Shown: piece by piece, positions 30,524 to 42,700 of the stretch
Layout: every line of letters begins with the position of its first letter
Position numbering within the stretch: position 1 is the first letter of the stretch
Assembly: GCA_964019335.1 (NCBI GenBank)
Contig: OZ025759.1
Coordinates: forward strand, 144,001-208,000
Direction of reading: 5' to 3'
From: Diplonema japonicum
Taxonomy: Eukaryota; Euglenozoa; Diplonemea; Diplonemida; Diplonemidae
Length of the DNA: 64,000 nucleotides
Position numbers and translations under genes: made by a program
Notes under the pieces: model-generated
Database searches by the model: none
Told to the model about the DNA's origin: nothing
Seen by the model: only the letters and a program-made list of their open reading frames with translations

Positions 30524-33244
30524 ATGGGATTCGGTTCGCAAGCTCCAGCGTTCGAGCAAGACATCCGTTCTGCGATCGCCAAAGTGAAGACCGTGCTTGA
30601 CCAGAACAGGGTTCCGAAGTACGCTACCGAAGTGAACCATACGTACGATGATAAATTCTTGCTTGCTGAGTTTGTCACCAATACTGCAGTAGCAGCACAG
30701 ATAACGTGTCTTGAGCACATAGGCCTTTCTGCACAACACATGAAACAGCTTCAAATATGGGCTGCTGACAAGAAGAGGGTTGTATTGAGGTTCAGCAGGG
30801 CCCACGAGTGCGCACACCATTCGACGGAGGAGGAGAACAAACTCAACCCGACATCAACCACCATGGTGAAGACAGATTCATTCGGCGGTTGTACTGGCAC
30901 CACCTTTACCACTTCGACGAAGGTGACAAAGTACCTTTGGGAGTTCACTGGGAAGTACAGCATCACTGCATTCACCACCGACCACCCATCGCAGCATGTG
31001 ACCCTCCAGTCCAGGACAAGCAAGGTGATGATAAAAACGTACACAAAAGGAACCCCAGAACCCAACACAGTACTGGACCCTGTAGATGTGGAGATCACAT
31101 GGCTTATGAACAGACTCGACACGGGGCTGCAACTCGTTTTCCACATCGACAGGTTGCACGAGGACTGCCACACCCCGTTCAGGAACAACGACGTGCAGCA
31201 AGCCATCGAGTACTTCTCATCTTTCTGCACATGGTGTACGGAAATCCTCAAGTACTTCTCCGTGCGTCTTTTCCCCATAGAGGTAGAGCACGACTTCGAC
31301 TTGTCACTGCTCAATGACAGTACCATCCTGAACCCCGTAGCACCCGTCCTTATTGAGGAGCAGGGCAAGGGTGTCGTGCTGAATACGCAAGATTTGAAAT
31401 CACTGTTTCACTCACATGGCATTTCTATTAAGAGCAAGCTTTCCGACTTGTCGTCTGCGTTCCAGAAGGGCACGGCGTTGATTACTATGGTAGAGGCCAC
31501 CCTGTCGGTCATGTTGATCCACACCATTAGTATCGCCAAGCTTTTCGTGAAAAGCGTAGAGAGCATCGAGGAAGGGCTGCGCGAACAGCTCTGTGAGGCT
31601 ATTGGAACTACCATCACCCCCGAGGCATTCAGGGAGCACATGAGCACTTACAACAGGAGAGTGTACAAAGAGCAATATGCGCCCAAACCCTTCTCCTACT
31701 CCGTAAGGTGCAGAGACCACCACCCGGAAGGTGTGGTCAGCATTGAGTACGACACGTTTGACAAACGTACGCATATCATGACTTCAGTCCATGAAGAAGA
31801 CGCAGCTGGCGACGTGATGCACATGCCGCTCACCTCTTCCTGCAAAGTACTCTTTACGGGAGAGAAATACATCCACTCGTTCATAAACCATACCTTCTCT
31901 TGCGCTGATGAAACCCTTACCTTGTGTGCCTCCGCTAGGCAGTTCAGTGGGTATATCCTGTTTATCGGGAAACTCGGCAGCGGCGGTGCCTTCCTGCCGT
32001 CGAACGCCGTCATCGTGCAGAACAAAGACGAGTACACCGTCGTGCTCCAGGTTGCTGCGTTGCCTACTGCTAAGCAGTTTAGAGACGCAATCGCCTCGTT
32101 GTCCCCCGAGCAGCGTGCGTTTGCTGAGACGATCCGCAGCATGCAGCTGCAGGGCTCGCTGTTCTCGTTGTGCATCATCCACATCAAGCCCCTTATCGAA
32201 AAGCTCTTGAACCTGCCGCCTGATAGTTTGACAAAAAAGATCCGCCTCACGCAGAAATTGATGGACCTGTTCATAAGGTATCAGATCCCCAGCGACCTTG
32301 TTGCGTACAAGTCCGACGGGCATGAGGACACCGCGTCAATGAAGGTGAAGCAAATAGAAGCCAACGTAGATGACATGTTTGAGATGATCGATGCTTCTAA
32401 AGAGGAGGAGATCAAGGAGGCTGCACAGGAGAGAGAGTTGGATCCTCCACCTGTCCAATCTAGTTTTTCCTTTGGCGGTGCTGTCGGAGCTAGTAGTGGT
32501 AACCCCCAGCCCAGTGGTTTTGGATTTGGCGGTGGTGCTGCAGCTTCCAGCAGTTGCGGTGGTGGTTTTGGCTTTGGCAGTGCTGCTCCTCCCACGAGCG
32601 GTGGTGGTTTTGGTGCTTCTGCTGAAGCTGCCAAGAGCAGTGGTTTTGGCAGTGCTGCTGGAGCTAGTAGCGGTGGTTTTGGCAGTGCGGCTAGAGCTCC
32701 CACGAGCGGTGGTAGCTTTGGTGCGGCAAAAGAACGGACCCCAGCGGCTACAGCAGGCACCAGTGCGTTCGTAGGCGAGAACGTCGACACGACTGCTGAA
32801 GCTGTTTACGAGGGTGGTGATGCCATTCTGTCCCTGCCATCCAAGATCGACAAGAGGATTGGAGCAGATGTGACGTGCACTAGCCTGCACCCGGCAACTA
32901 TTAGGGACACCGGTTACTGGCGCAAAAAGAGCCAGAAGAGGCTTCTCGGGGGTGAGAAGACATGCGTGCTGTCAGAATCCGACTTGAGGACGGAAAAGAC
33001 AAAGGCATACGATCTGTTAGATGCCCTCACCAAGTCAGGGCTTGTCCCCGTTGAAGACAGCGTGTTGCATGTGATTGTGCCGACTGCACACACTTTCGAC
33101 CAGACCATTATGGACACTCTGATCAAGAAGAATGAGAACCCCATTCTGTCCTTACAGCACTCCACGCAGCTGGTCAGCTCTGTTCTGCACAGAGTCGACC
33201 CGCAAAGCCTCTTGAAACCAGAAGGATCCCAGATCATGCAATGA
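30524..33244 (+). CDS. large unrecognised protein with FG-rich segment
   Basis: 906 residues, no introns; start chosen after acceptor aagcacacag (ending 30500). Residues 1-640 are a globular mixed alpha/beta region without membrane segments. It includes VLRFSRAHECAHHSTEEE near residue 86 and Cys/His clusters (SFCTWCTEILKYF). Residues about 646-737 are a low-complexity Gly/Phe/Ser/Ala stretch with repeated FG dipeptides (SFSFGGA, GFGFGGG, GGFGFGS, GGFGAS, GSFGAA), like nucleoporin FG repeats. The C-terminal 170 residues are globular again. FG composition suggests a nucleoporin or other phase-separating role, but the globular part matches no nucleoporin I recognise. Confidence 0.7.
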   Translation: MGFGSQAPAFEQDIRSAIAKVKTVLDQNRVPKYATEVNHTYDDKFLLAEFVTNTAVAAQITCLEHIGLSAQHMKQLQIWAADKKRVVLRFSRAHECAHHSTEEENKLNPTSTTMVKTDSFGGCTGTTFTTSTKVTKYLWEFTGKYSITAFTTDHPSQHVTLQSRTSKVMIKTYTKGTPEPNTVLDPVDVEITWLMNRLDTGLQLVFHIDRLHEDCHTPFRNNDVQQAIEYFSSFCTWCTEILKYFSVRLFPIEVEHDFDLSLLNDSTILNPVAPVLIEEQGKGVVLNTQDLKSLFHSHGISIKSKLSDLSSAFQKGTALITMVEATLSVMLIHTISIAKLFVKSVESIEEGLREQLCEAIGTTITPEAFREHMSTYNRRVYKEQYAPKPFSYSVRCRDHHPEGVVSIEYDTFDKRTHIMTSVHEEDAAGDVMHMPLTSSCKVLFTGEKYIHSFINHTFSCADETLTLCASARQFSGYILFIGKLGSGGAFLPSNAVIVQNKDEYTVVLQVAALPTAKQFRDAIASLSPEQRAFAETIRSMQLQGSLFSLCIIHIKPLIEKLLNLPPDSLTKKIRLTQKLMDLFIRYQIPSDLVAYKSDGHEDTASMKVKQIEANVDDMFEMIDASKEEEIKEAAQERELDPPPVQSSFSFGGAVGASSGNPQPSGFGFGGGAAASSSCGGGFGFGSAAPPTSGGGFGASAEAAKSSGFGSAAGASSGGFGSAARAPTSGGSFGAAKERTPAATAGTSAFVGENVDTTAEAVYEGGDAILSLPSKIDKRIGADVTCTSLHPATIRDTGYWRKKSQKRLLGGEKTCVLSESDLRTEKTKAYDLLDALTKSGLVPVEDSVLHVIVPTAHTFDQTIMDTLIKKNENPILSLQHSTQLVSSVLHRVDPQSLLKPEGSQIMQ
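32460..32735 (+). repeat. FG/GGFG-encoding low-complexity segment
   Basis: Imperfect units ggtggttttggc/ggcagt... encode GGFG or GFGS motifs repeated about seven times. Confidence 0.7.
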
Positions 33245-33759
33245 TATCCTCCCAACAACGACCCCCCCTTCCCGAATCTAACCCAACCGGATTTTTCTGG
33301 TTCTTTAACGTCCTTTTTCTCCTTTTTAGCCCCCCTTTCCAACCTCAACGGGGGCAACGACTCGAGGACAGTGTGTTCCCCCTCCCCTTTTTTTTCTCCT
33401 GATGAACAGAAGCACCTATGGTTATAAATACTTATTTTATTAAGAAACACATTGTGGCTATTGCGCACAAGAAGCAAATACCATGCCTCTCTTTTTCTCG
33501 TGGATAGGAACAGTGCTCGTCTGGTAGGACGCTAGTAGGCCCTTGAAGGGCGCCTTCTGCCTAACATGATGTCTTCACTGTAACGTCTTTTTTTTCGTGG
33601 AAACAGAAAATACATTTAAACCTTTTATTGGTACGCTTCGCTACCTTCTGCCCCTTCCTCACTGCTTATGAATGTGACTCCTACTAACATGCTCTCATTT
33701 CTTTATAGGCGTCAACTCATCAACAAAAAAAAAAAAAAAAAAAAAAAAAAAAGAAAAAA
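33245..33759 (+). other. intergenic region and poly-A leader
   Basis: No gene seen. It contains an acceptor-like ttctttatag at about 33708 and then a 28-nt A run (33725-33752) right before the next ATG, which would lie in the 5' leader. Confidence 0.5.
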
Positions 33760-34723
33760 ATGTCCAAAGCGATCACAGGGGTTCCCGAGCCTAAGCGGGC
33801 AGCTTCGACGCCCGTGTTCGCCACCAGTGTGGCGGCAACTGTCGAATCTTTCTACAGAAGTGCCTTGAATGCGTTCATCAACAGGGCGCTTCTTGGTCAG
33901 AAGCTGCAGAGGTTATTCCCCGACATGCACGTGCAAGCACCTACCAGGGTGTTGTATATCAACGGTATCAAGCAGAGCAGATCGTGGCTTGCAAACAACG
34001 TCAACCCTGAGGAGTACGGGTCCGCAGCTTCCCTAGTGCGCGCGGGTGTCTGGGTGGGGCCTGGTCTGCTCATGACCCCTATCTCCAGTCTTCTTGAGGC
34101 GGCCAATGCGGGTAACAAGAACCCCGAGCCCCTATTGACTAAGAGGTGGCTTCGTGGTGTGACTGCAAGATGCGTCCGTGAGATCATCTTTGCATGCGGT
34201 GTCAACCAGGTATAGAACAGGGGAAGGGATCACACACAACTACACTCAGCTGTCGGAGTACGTCGAAGACAGCATCCCCATGGAGACCATCTCTAACGGC
34301 CTTTACAGAAACAGTGTTGGGAGTTTGATCGCAGGTATGAGGGATTCCACTTTTTAACCACTCGCAGGTGTTGCCAGTGGGTACTTCAGCCACGTGCCGC
34401 ACAACATGTCTGCTTTGAAGCTGCATTACCCGCAGAAGTATGATTGCTACTAAAAGAAAATAAGTTATTCCCTCAGGACGTACGGTGAACTGTTTGCGGA
34501 GTACGCGCAGAAAAGCGAAGCGCGCCTCCCTGCGAGCATGGCACCCGCCACAAAGCAGTCCGTCGCAAAGGTCTTCTGCGTGCTGTGCCCGCAGGCCCTG
34601 GTGGCGCGTACCACTCAGATCGTGGGAACCTTCATGTTACTTAACGGCTTCATCTACTTGCTGAAGGATGTCAAGCCCACCGAGTACCTCGGTTGGGAGG
34701 ACGGCAAAACTACCAGCGCGTAG
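33760..34723 (+). CDS. membrane protein with four exons, mitochondrial-carrier-like (tentative)
   Basis: Exons 33760-34209, 34250-34334, 34368-34437 and 34477-34723 join to 283 residues. The repeated pattern of a Gly/Ser-rich helix followed by P-x-N/D-x-x-x-x-K is like mitochondrial carriers: GSLIAGVASGYFSHVPHNMS then ALKLHYPQK. The size fits that family (about 300), as does the set of roughly six moderately hydrophobic helices (for example VRAGVWVGPGLLMTPISSLL, GTFMLLNGFIYLL). However, the canonical PX[DE]XX[KR] signature is degenerate, so the assignment is tentative. Each exon alone is short and the gene is easily missed without splicing. Confidence 0.7.
34210..34249 (+). other. spliceosomal intron, 40 nt
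   Basis: gtatag...acactcag. Joins GVNQ to LSEYVEDSI, phase 0. Confidence 0.85.
34335..34367 (+). other. spliceosomal intron, 33 nt
   Basis: gtatga...ttaaccactcgcag with a branch-like taacc. Joins GSLIA to GVASGYF, phase 1. Confidence 0.88.
34438..34476 (+). other. spliceosomal intron, 39 nt
   Basis: gtatga...ttccctcag. Joins HYPQ to KTYGELF, phase 2. Confidence 0.88.
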
Positions 34724-34989
34724 ATTCCCGCCGCATCATGATGTTTATATTCCCGTGTCAGTAGTAACCCCCAGCCCCGCCCTTTGCGCTCTGCTGACCG
34801 CCGGCCGAGCTGGTAGTAGGACCTCTTGTAACATCTCTAACTGGGTGTGGTGAGCCCCGTTTTACCCCTCGTCAAGGCAATACATAGCAGTATTCCGATC
34901 TAATTCACTGCCCCTCTTTCTTTCTTCCCTCTTCGTGGTGTTATCTTTTGGCTATCTTTACGGTCATCAACTTCACATAGGTGGCACCC

Positions 34990-36526
34990 ATGGAATGCCT
35001 GAAGGAGAGGGAGCGAGGTTGGACAAAAGCGGCTAAGGTACCGTTAAAGGATGTGTACAGCAGCCTGCTCATAGGGGACGTGTACCAAGAGGTCCCTATG
35101 GTACACCAGAGCAAGTCAAGGAACGTGTGCAACAGTCAGGGGAAGGCGTGGAACCCCATTGCTAGCAGGGTCAGGGCAAAGGACCCGCGGCCACTCTTTG
35201 GTGACATGGACTACTGCGACAAAGAGAGGCTGAGGAGGCAGAACCCTCACAAGGATCCTGTGGAGTGGCAATGTGGTTGCCCCGCTTGCAAAACGGAAGC
35301 TCCCCCCAGGCCCACAAAAGGTACAAACGGTGGTGTTGGCAAACACTCCGTTGTCTCTGAAGTGGCGTACACGTCACTGCTGACGACACCAAGACCTTTA
35401 CGGTGCCACAAAGCCCGACTCGACGAGGAGGGCAGGCCCGTGGAAAAGCCAAGAAGAGGAAGGAGCGTAGGTAGCCAGCAGAGTGTGGGGCGAGAACGGT
35501 ATCCAGCCATTCGTAGGGAACACGAAGAACACTACACGGAACGCCCTATAGAGGGTACGGTGCAGCTCGATGACGATGTATTCAAGATCACTTACAAGAA
35601 CGGCGATGTCTACCACGGACAGGTGCACAACAACATGAGGAACGGGAACGGGATCACCGTATACGCGTGTGGAGGGACCCTGTCCTGCTGGTGGGTGGAC
35701 GACAGGCCCAATGGGTACGGTGAACGGACATGGCCAGACGGATCTGTGTTTGAAGGTGTGTGGAGGGACGGGAAACCGAGCGGGCAGGGGAGGATGAAAT
35801 ACAGTGACGGGGGTATTTACCACGGAATGTGGTACAACGGGAGCCGAGACGGGCAGGGTGAGGTTTACGATCCCGTGTCGGGGACCGTGCTTCTTGGCTT
35901 CTGGGAAAACGATCAACAGCTCAGTATCACGTACAAGATAACCTCTGACGGCACTGCGCATATATACGACAGCGGCTCGTACATACCTGCGAGGATACCC
36001 GTCTTCTCTAAGATCTTGGAAGGACAGAAGCAGGCAACATCGACACCGACACCTGCTCCCAGAACCCCTGCGGCTTCGTCCTCGCCACCTGCTGTTTCAA
36101 CACCTTCTATCAGCTCATCGTCGGAATCGTTTGTCTCCCCAGCGAGGGAAAAACACACCCCTTTGGCGATGGGAAGGTCGAGGTCAGCACCGCAGATGCA
36201 GTACTTGGCGGACTGCGCCTCGGAGATGTCTGTATCACCTGTGCCAGTGGACGAGTACGTGTACATTCTACAAGGAGGCGACCAGTCCTCCTGCGACACT
36301 CCTTCCGAGCACAAGCTCGACTTAGATGCGATGAGCGGGTCACCTAAGATGTCCCCTTCGCCTCGTTACTCTAGGAGCCAGCAGCAAGTAACTCCACGGA
36401 GGGCCTCCTATTCACCAGAGGGCCTGACACCGGGTTACTCCAGGTATTGTACAACAAACATTTATAACTAAACACAGCAATGCGTCCCCCGAGTACTACG
36501 ACCACTCCCGTGTCAGGAGCTATTAG
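34990..36526 (+). CDS. MORN-repeat protein with N-terminal Cys motif
   Basis: Exons 34990-36443 and 36478-36526, 500 residues. The N-terminus has a W-N...DP-PL-GDM...KE-L-R...P-V-x-x-C-x-C-x-x-C-K-x-E-x-P motif (about residues 50-110) shared with the gene at 46289-46984. Residues about 200-310 hold four to five MORN repeats (YHGQVHNNMRNGNGITVY, FEGVWRDGKPSGQGRMKY, YHGMWYNGSRDGQGEVY). MORN proteins often bind membranes or organise flagellar and cytoskeletal structures. The C-terminal third is Ser/Pro-rich and probably disordered. The intron near the end replaces a short tail with SNASPEYYDHSRVRSY; its donor gtattg is a slight variant. Confidence 0.8.
36444..36477 (+). other. spliceosomal intron, 34 nt (probable)
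   Basis: gtattg...ataactaaacacag with a clear branch-like ctaa. Joins PGYS to the final SPEYY-containing tail in phase 2. If retained, the protein simply ends nine codons later at 36471. Confidence 0.7.
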
Positions 36527-36789
36527 TTACCCGTCCTTTTCTTAGTTTGTAAAATAATAGACGGGTCTTGTGGAAGCACCTGGCATGAAGGTACATTCCA
36601 CCCCGTAGCCCCTTTTGTGCCGCATTAAACTAAACGCCGCTAGGGAGGCACCTCGGACTAATTTCAGCATAAGCCATTAATGTGTGTTCTACAGAGTACC
36701 GTAGCATCCTGGGCCGTTGGGCCATGTAATGTATTGTTCTTAGTTAGAAAATCTTTTGCAAACATTGTAAGCATGTAGGTGGGGTGGGG
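36527..36789 (+). other. intergenic region
   Basis: No gene seen; ends with cattgtaagcatgtag, a weak acceptor candidate before the TOR start. Confidence 0.4.
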
Positions 36790-39700
36790 ATGCAGAGTTC
36801 GTGTGTGTGTTGTGATGGAGATGGGATGCGGATAGCATCGCAGGTGCACAGGCTGGCGGTGAAGCTGGCTAGTAGCGATGCTAGAGCGAGGCGGAGAGCA
36901 GCGGCTGACTTAAGAGCGCTGAACGATATGACATTAGGGGCTGATCCACAGAAGCTCATGCCTTTCATAAGGACTCTCCAAGATTCGCTTCAAGAGCTGA
37001 CAAATAACAGAACACTGCAGCCACGCATGGGAGCTGCGTGTGCCTGCCTTGAGCTGGGGCGCTCGATACACCTAGAAGACGTGCAGGTGGCGGCTATCCA
37101 CAAAATCGTGTACCAGCTGTTGGACACCTCGAACATCCCTCTAGCGAAGCTAGCGACGGATGCCCTGTGCGCTGTGCTGCGAAAGTCTGTTGTTCAAGGC
37201 GAAATAATAGAAGCGGAGTCGAACCGCTGCCGTGAGTGGATCACAGCGAAGAAGGACAAACTCCTTACCGCATGTGTTGTGCTGAAAGGTCTGTCCTCCG
37301 CTGCAGGTGGCTACATGGTTCCGCATGTCACAGCTATCATGAAGGATTTGTACTCCATTGTCAAAAGGACCGACAACGAGGAGTTGCTTCAGTATGCCTC
37401 CGAGGCCACTGCGTCCCTTGCGGCGTACCTCCTGCAACACGATACGTCCAACGGCCAGCACGCTGTTGAGGGCTTCTGTGCAGTTTTGCTCGGAGCCCTC
37501 CCAGGCGGCACGAAAGAAAGAGAACAGCGAGGGGCCATCACGGTGCTATGCAGCCTTGTGTCTAAGCTCCCCCTTAAGCTAGTCAACGCGACCATCGCTT
37601 CTGCGCTGCACACACCACAGCCGGTGCCTCTTATTGGGTTACTGATAGCCAGGATAGCAGAGATGGGGCCTCCTAAGTTTGCAGACTTGTTCGACAACAG
37701 CTTTGTTTGCCTTCGGAAAATTCTAACAAAGCACCCCAACAACAGCGTCGCCATGCAAGCTTTGAAGAGTTTGCTGACGTCTCTTCTGCAGCTATCCAAT
37801 GGCATCACAGTGCTGGTCCCTCATGTGAGCGCACTTTTGTCATACGTCCAAGGTAGCGATGACACCACTGCGGTGACTTGTCTCATAATGCTTCTGCGTG
37901 CTAAGGATGACCTGAAGCTTACCCGGTTAGCTTTAAAGAGAGTCTGTGACTTGAGAAGTGGCACCCGTGGCCCCCTTTTAGCAGACCTTGCAGCGCACCT
38001 CACTATGCGCGACGAAGTGCAGCAGCGCATCATGCAACTGTGTCTCAAGGAACTGGAGTCCATGAACACTGCCACGGTGATCGGTGCGCTCCAAGACCTT
38101 TCGCACGTCAAATTCACACCAGAGGATGCTAACCTACAATTTTTCACCACCTTTGTTGTTCCCTGTTGCCGCAGCCACAAGGATCCAGAAGTGCGTTGCA
38201 CGGCACGCGTGACCTGTCTTGCCATCCTTAGGCAATTCAACTTTGACAGCACAATCCTGAGGGAGGTCCTTACCTCTGTGATGTGCGATCTCGACATTGA
38301 TAACAGGATAGAAGGCATCAAGGCGTTGTCCGCGATCGATGATTTGTCACTTCTTTCTGAGAAGAAGTGCGCGCGAGCACTCTGTATAGGGCTCATGGAT
38401 GTTGACGAAGAGGTCAGGAGACTAAGCACGCAGCTGCTGTGCAGGATCTGCGCTTGCGTTCCACAGGCGGTAGCACAGAAGCTGAGCAACCACTTGAAGA
38501 ACTCCTACAGCATCCTTGAGAATTACCCGTGTGCGCACCACCAGTCAGAAGCTGCATATATGCTGGGGCTATGTTACACTGCATTAAAAAAGGCCGAGCA
38601 GGATATTCCTATCGATGCCGCCAAGCTCATGTCACTCTTCCAAAAGAGACTTCGAGAGTGCCTTCCTACCTCGATGCTGCAGTATGGGGTGCTCCGGTCT
38701 GTGGGACTCATCGCCGATGCAGAATGGGAGCTAGTGGACAAAATGGCAAAGGATCTCATCCCGCAGTTAGTGGCTGTGATCCAGCAGCAAGATTTGTCTC
38801 AGTGCACAGAGCCTGCGGTGACAGCTTTGAGGAGGGTATTGCAGTGTAGTGGTGGCGTATTCCCTGCATTCAAGGAACACTCGGGGCTGTTTGGTAGACT
38901 TCTGTCACTGCTGCATCACAGCAGGGGTGCTGGGTTTGGGACAAGACTTGAAGTTATGAAATTAATAGGAGTGCTTGGAGCTATCGAACCTTCGACAGCG
39001 AGAAGGCTGCAGACCAGCAGCAACGGGAGAGACTTCAAAAGTGATGTTTCACAGAAAGACTTTTCTAGTGCTTGGAGTTCCATAGCAGTGCTACTAGATG
39101 TGCTGAACCAGCCGTGGCACAGCTCATATCATGATCACGTGGCGCAGTCTATCGTGACAGTCCTCAAGCTCCTCGGTGCGCGACGTGCTTGTCTGCAGGT
39201 ACCGCGCATTGTTCCAGTCATCCTGCGCCTTCTTCAAGAAAAGAGCGGAAAGGGCGAGAAGTGCCCTGTCATGTGGTCCACCTTAGCCAACGTGCTTGCA
39301 ATCAACGGTACTGCTGCTGAAAATCTTCAGCCGAACGTTGAGCCCATCTGCGAGCTGATCACACAGAGGTGGTTCAGTGTGGATGACACCGAGCAGGTCA
39401 GCATGGCGAGTATCGTCAGCGAGCTTCACAACAACAAGTGCGACATCACACCTGTGCTGGATTCCTTCATCCCTCGCCTGTCGGACGCTGCTGTGCGAGA
39501 CAGAAGCGTCGAGAGGGTGCTGGCAACCAAGGCCTGCGTTGTGTTTGAGCAATTGCGCGACGTCCTGAAGCCTTACATGCATATGGCTGCCGTGTGCTTA
39601 GTCTCAGTGTTGACTGGTTATGAACAAACAAGCACTATGAAGTTGAGATGTTTGCAGTCCATTTCTTCCCTTTCGAAGACTGACACTTTGGGTGAGTCGG

Positions 39701-42700
39701 CTGTCCTGATTGCGCAGGCCCTCATGCAACAGCTATCGCTGAACGAAACGGAAGGTGGTGGTAACATCAAGTACGGAAGCTTCGTGATGTCAAACGCGAG
39801 TTTCAATAGCATGGCATCGTCTAAGAGCGAGGTGCTGAGCACTTACTATACAGAGATAGCTTACACTTTAAAAGAGATCTTGGACAGGTCGAGACACGTG
39901 TGGCCGTTAGCACAGGCCGCACGGGACATCCTGCGGCCGTACTACTTCGACGACAACCTGACTGACTCCATCATAAGGGGTACTAAGGAGAACCAGCCGT
40001 ACCAGCCTGCGAATCTCGCCCCCAATGTGTCCATTATGCGTTCGCACCTTCGTGTCAAGAAGGACTTCACCCACCGTGACTTCATGCAGTGGTTCGACAG
40101 GCTGTGCCTCACACTTCTTAAGGAGTCAACGAGAAGCGTCCTGAGGGCTGTGGCAACACCCGCCAGCGGGCTGCCTATCATCGCCAGGGGTCTACTGAAT
40201 GTGTCTTTCGCCGTGTGTCACCGTGATCTACAGTACGACAACCCTGAAGTTGCAAGTGAGATGCTGGATTTTCTCCAGAAGGCCTTACAAAGCGATGTAC
40301 CGGAAGATGTTTTGCGGCCATTGTTAGACTTGTCGGACTACCTAGAGAGGTTCTCGATGGTAGAGGAGCGGCTGGACCCGTCAGTAAACCCAAGCAAGCT
40401 GATGCGCATGGTTAATCCTTCGCATCAAGCGCACCTTGCAGAGAGGTGTGGGCTGCACACGAAAGCTCTCAGGTTGGCGGAGTGCTGTGATGTTTCGGAA
40501 GCGGTGTCTTACAGGCAGCTTGTACGGGTGAATGTCCACTTGGGTCTACCCGAGGCAGCGGAGGGCATTATGCGCATGGTGCAGAAGAGCGACATTAGCG
40601 ATGCCGAGATGTACGCTGACCTTGGGCTGTGGACAGAAGCCCTTGTACGCTACGAAGCACAGCTTAACACGTGCACGCCAGACACGCTTCCCGAGATTGT
40701 GGTGGGCATGATGACGGCATTAGACAAGAAGGGCGACTGGCACAAGATGCTTCAGTGTGTGGGAAAGTACTGGACGGAAGACCATGCTGGTTTAAAGGAG
40801 TCCATCGCACCCATGGTGACACACGGCGCGTGGCTCATGTCGAAGTGGGATCTTTTGGAAGAAGCCTCCAGCAAAATCCCCGACAGCGTGATATCGACTT
40901 CCAGCACGTTTTATAAAGCAGTTCTTGCCGTGCAGCGTGATAACCTTGCTGAAGCGTTGCAGCTCGTCGACCAATGCAGAAACGAAATCGATGAGAGGAT
41001 GGCAGCGTCCAGCTATCAAGCATACAGTCTTCGCGTCACGCTGCAACATCTAACCGAGATAGAAGAGATGATCGAGTACAAGACAACAACTTGTAACAAG
41101 CGACGAGTGAAGCTGAGGTCCCTGTGGACAGAGCGCCAGGAGACCATGCAGCTCAGCACCAGGCACATTCAAGACACCTTGACACTGCGTTCACTTGTGA
41201 TCCCCAAGCAGGATGACTTGGACAAATGGGTGAGTTTCGCAATGAACTGCCACAAGCTGGGGCAGACAGATACAGCTATTCAGATCTTAAATGGACTGAA
41301 AACAGAGGTGCAGCCGACAGAGAAGCTTAACCTGGCAATTTACGAGGTGCAGTGGGACACAGGTCACAAGAGCCGCTTAGAGTTGTTCCAGGCACTGAAG
41401 GAGGTGATCCAGAACATGGACCCTACTGGGCAGGAAGAGACACACGAGGAGTGCTGCCTCACCCTTAGCACGTGGGGGCTGCACCTGGAGAGGCCATTGA
41501 TGGAAATCCTCGACCCCATCCAGCGCACGACGGTTATACATGGGAGCTACACGTCTTGGAACCACTGGGCACTGCTGAATCTGCGCATTGTGTTCAGGTC
41601 CATGGCAAGGAAGTCAGAGCACTACAAGTATCTCGAAGAGTCCATCAGGGGCTTCCAGAAGTGTATCGAGTTTAGCACCGATAACGATTTGCTAATGCAG
41701 GATGCTATGCGGGTGCTGCATATTGCGAACGACTACCTTGACATGGTCAACACACCCAATGCCCTTAATACACTTATCAAGGAAGCATGCTTGTCTATCA
41801 AGCCCTCGTTGTGGTCCCTGCTCATTCCACAGGTTGTCACAAAGTTAAGCAGTAAAAAGCCTGAGCTCATGGAGCTCGGTGTGGAACTTTGCAAGAAAAT
41901 AGCAGATGCTGACCCGCAGGTATCACTGTTAAATCAAACTATTGAATCATAACACCACATAACACCACAGATTGTGTTGTTCCACTTGCTGGTCGACAAT
42001 AGCACAGGCGCCAAGCAGGTTTTGTATCGCATCAGGAAGTCGCAAAATACGTTAGTGGAAGAAGCTTCTGCAGTGGCGAAGGAGTTGATCCGTGTGACTG
42101 TGTCGTGGGAGGAGAAGTGGATAGGTGCTCTCGCTAAAATACATGCCCTGTTCTCCTCCAACAGTGCAACAGTTGAGAACGTGCAAGCATTGCTCAACCC
42201 GCTGTATGAGTTGTTGTTGAAGGCGCGCACCATGAGGGAACAACAGTTCATTACCAATAACCTTCAGAAACTGAAGGAGGCTCAGGAGGCACTTGTAGCA
42301 TGGTCTTCTGAGGCTCCTTTTGGAAACCCTTCGAAGGTAAAGCAACACTACATCGAGCTGTGGCGCAACCTTCATGAGTCCCTCGTCACTACCATCGATC
42401 TCAAGGAGATGTCACCAAAGTTGGCAGAAGCAAGGAACCTGCTTGTGGGCATTCCTGGTGTGAGCATATACAGCGATGTGAAGATCCACTCCTTTGAGCA
42501 CACAGTGCCCATCATCCTCTCTGTGCAGCGCCCCCGCAAGCTAAGCATCATAGGTACAGACGGCAACTCGTACAGGTTCCTTTTGAAAGGTAACGAAGAC
42601 CTCAGGCTGGACGAGCGTATCATGCAACTGCTTGCGATGGCGAACACGTTGCTGAAGAGGGGGTCTATCTACAAGATCGTGGACACAGTAGTGTACCCGG

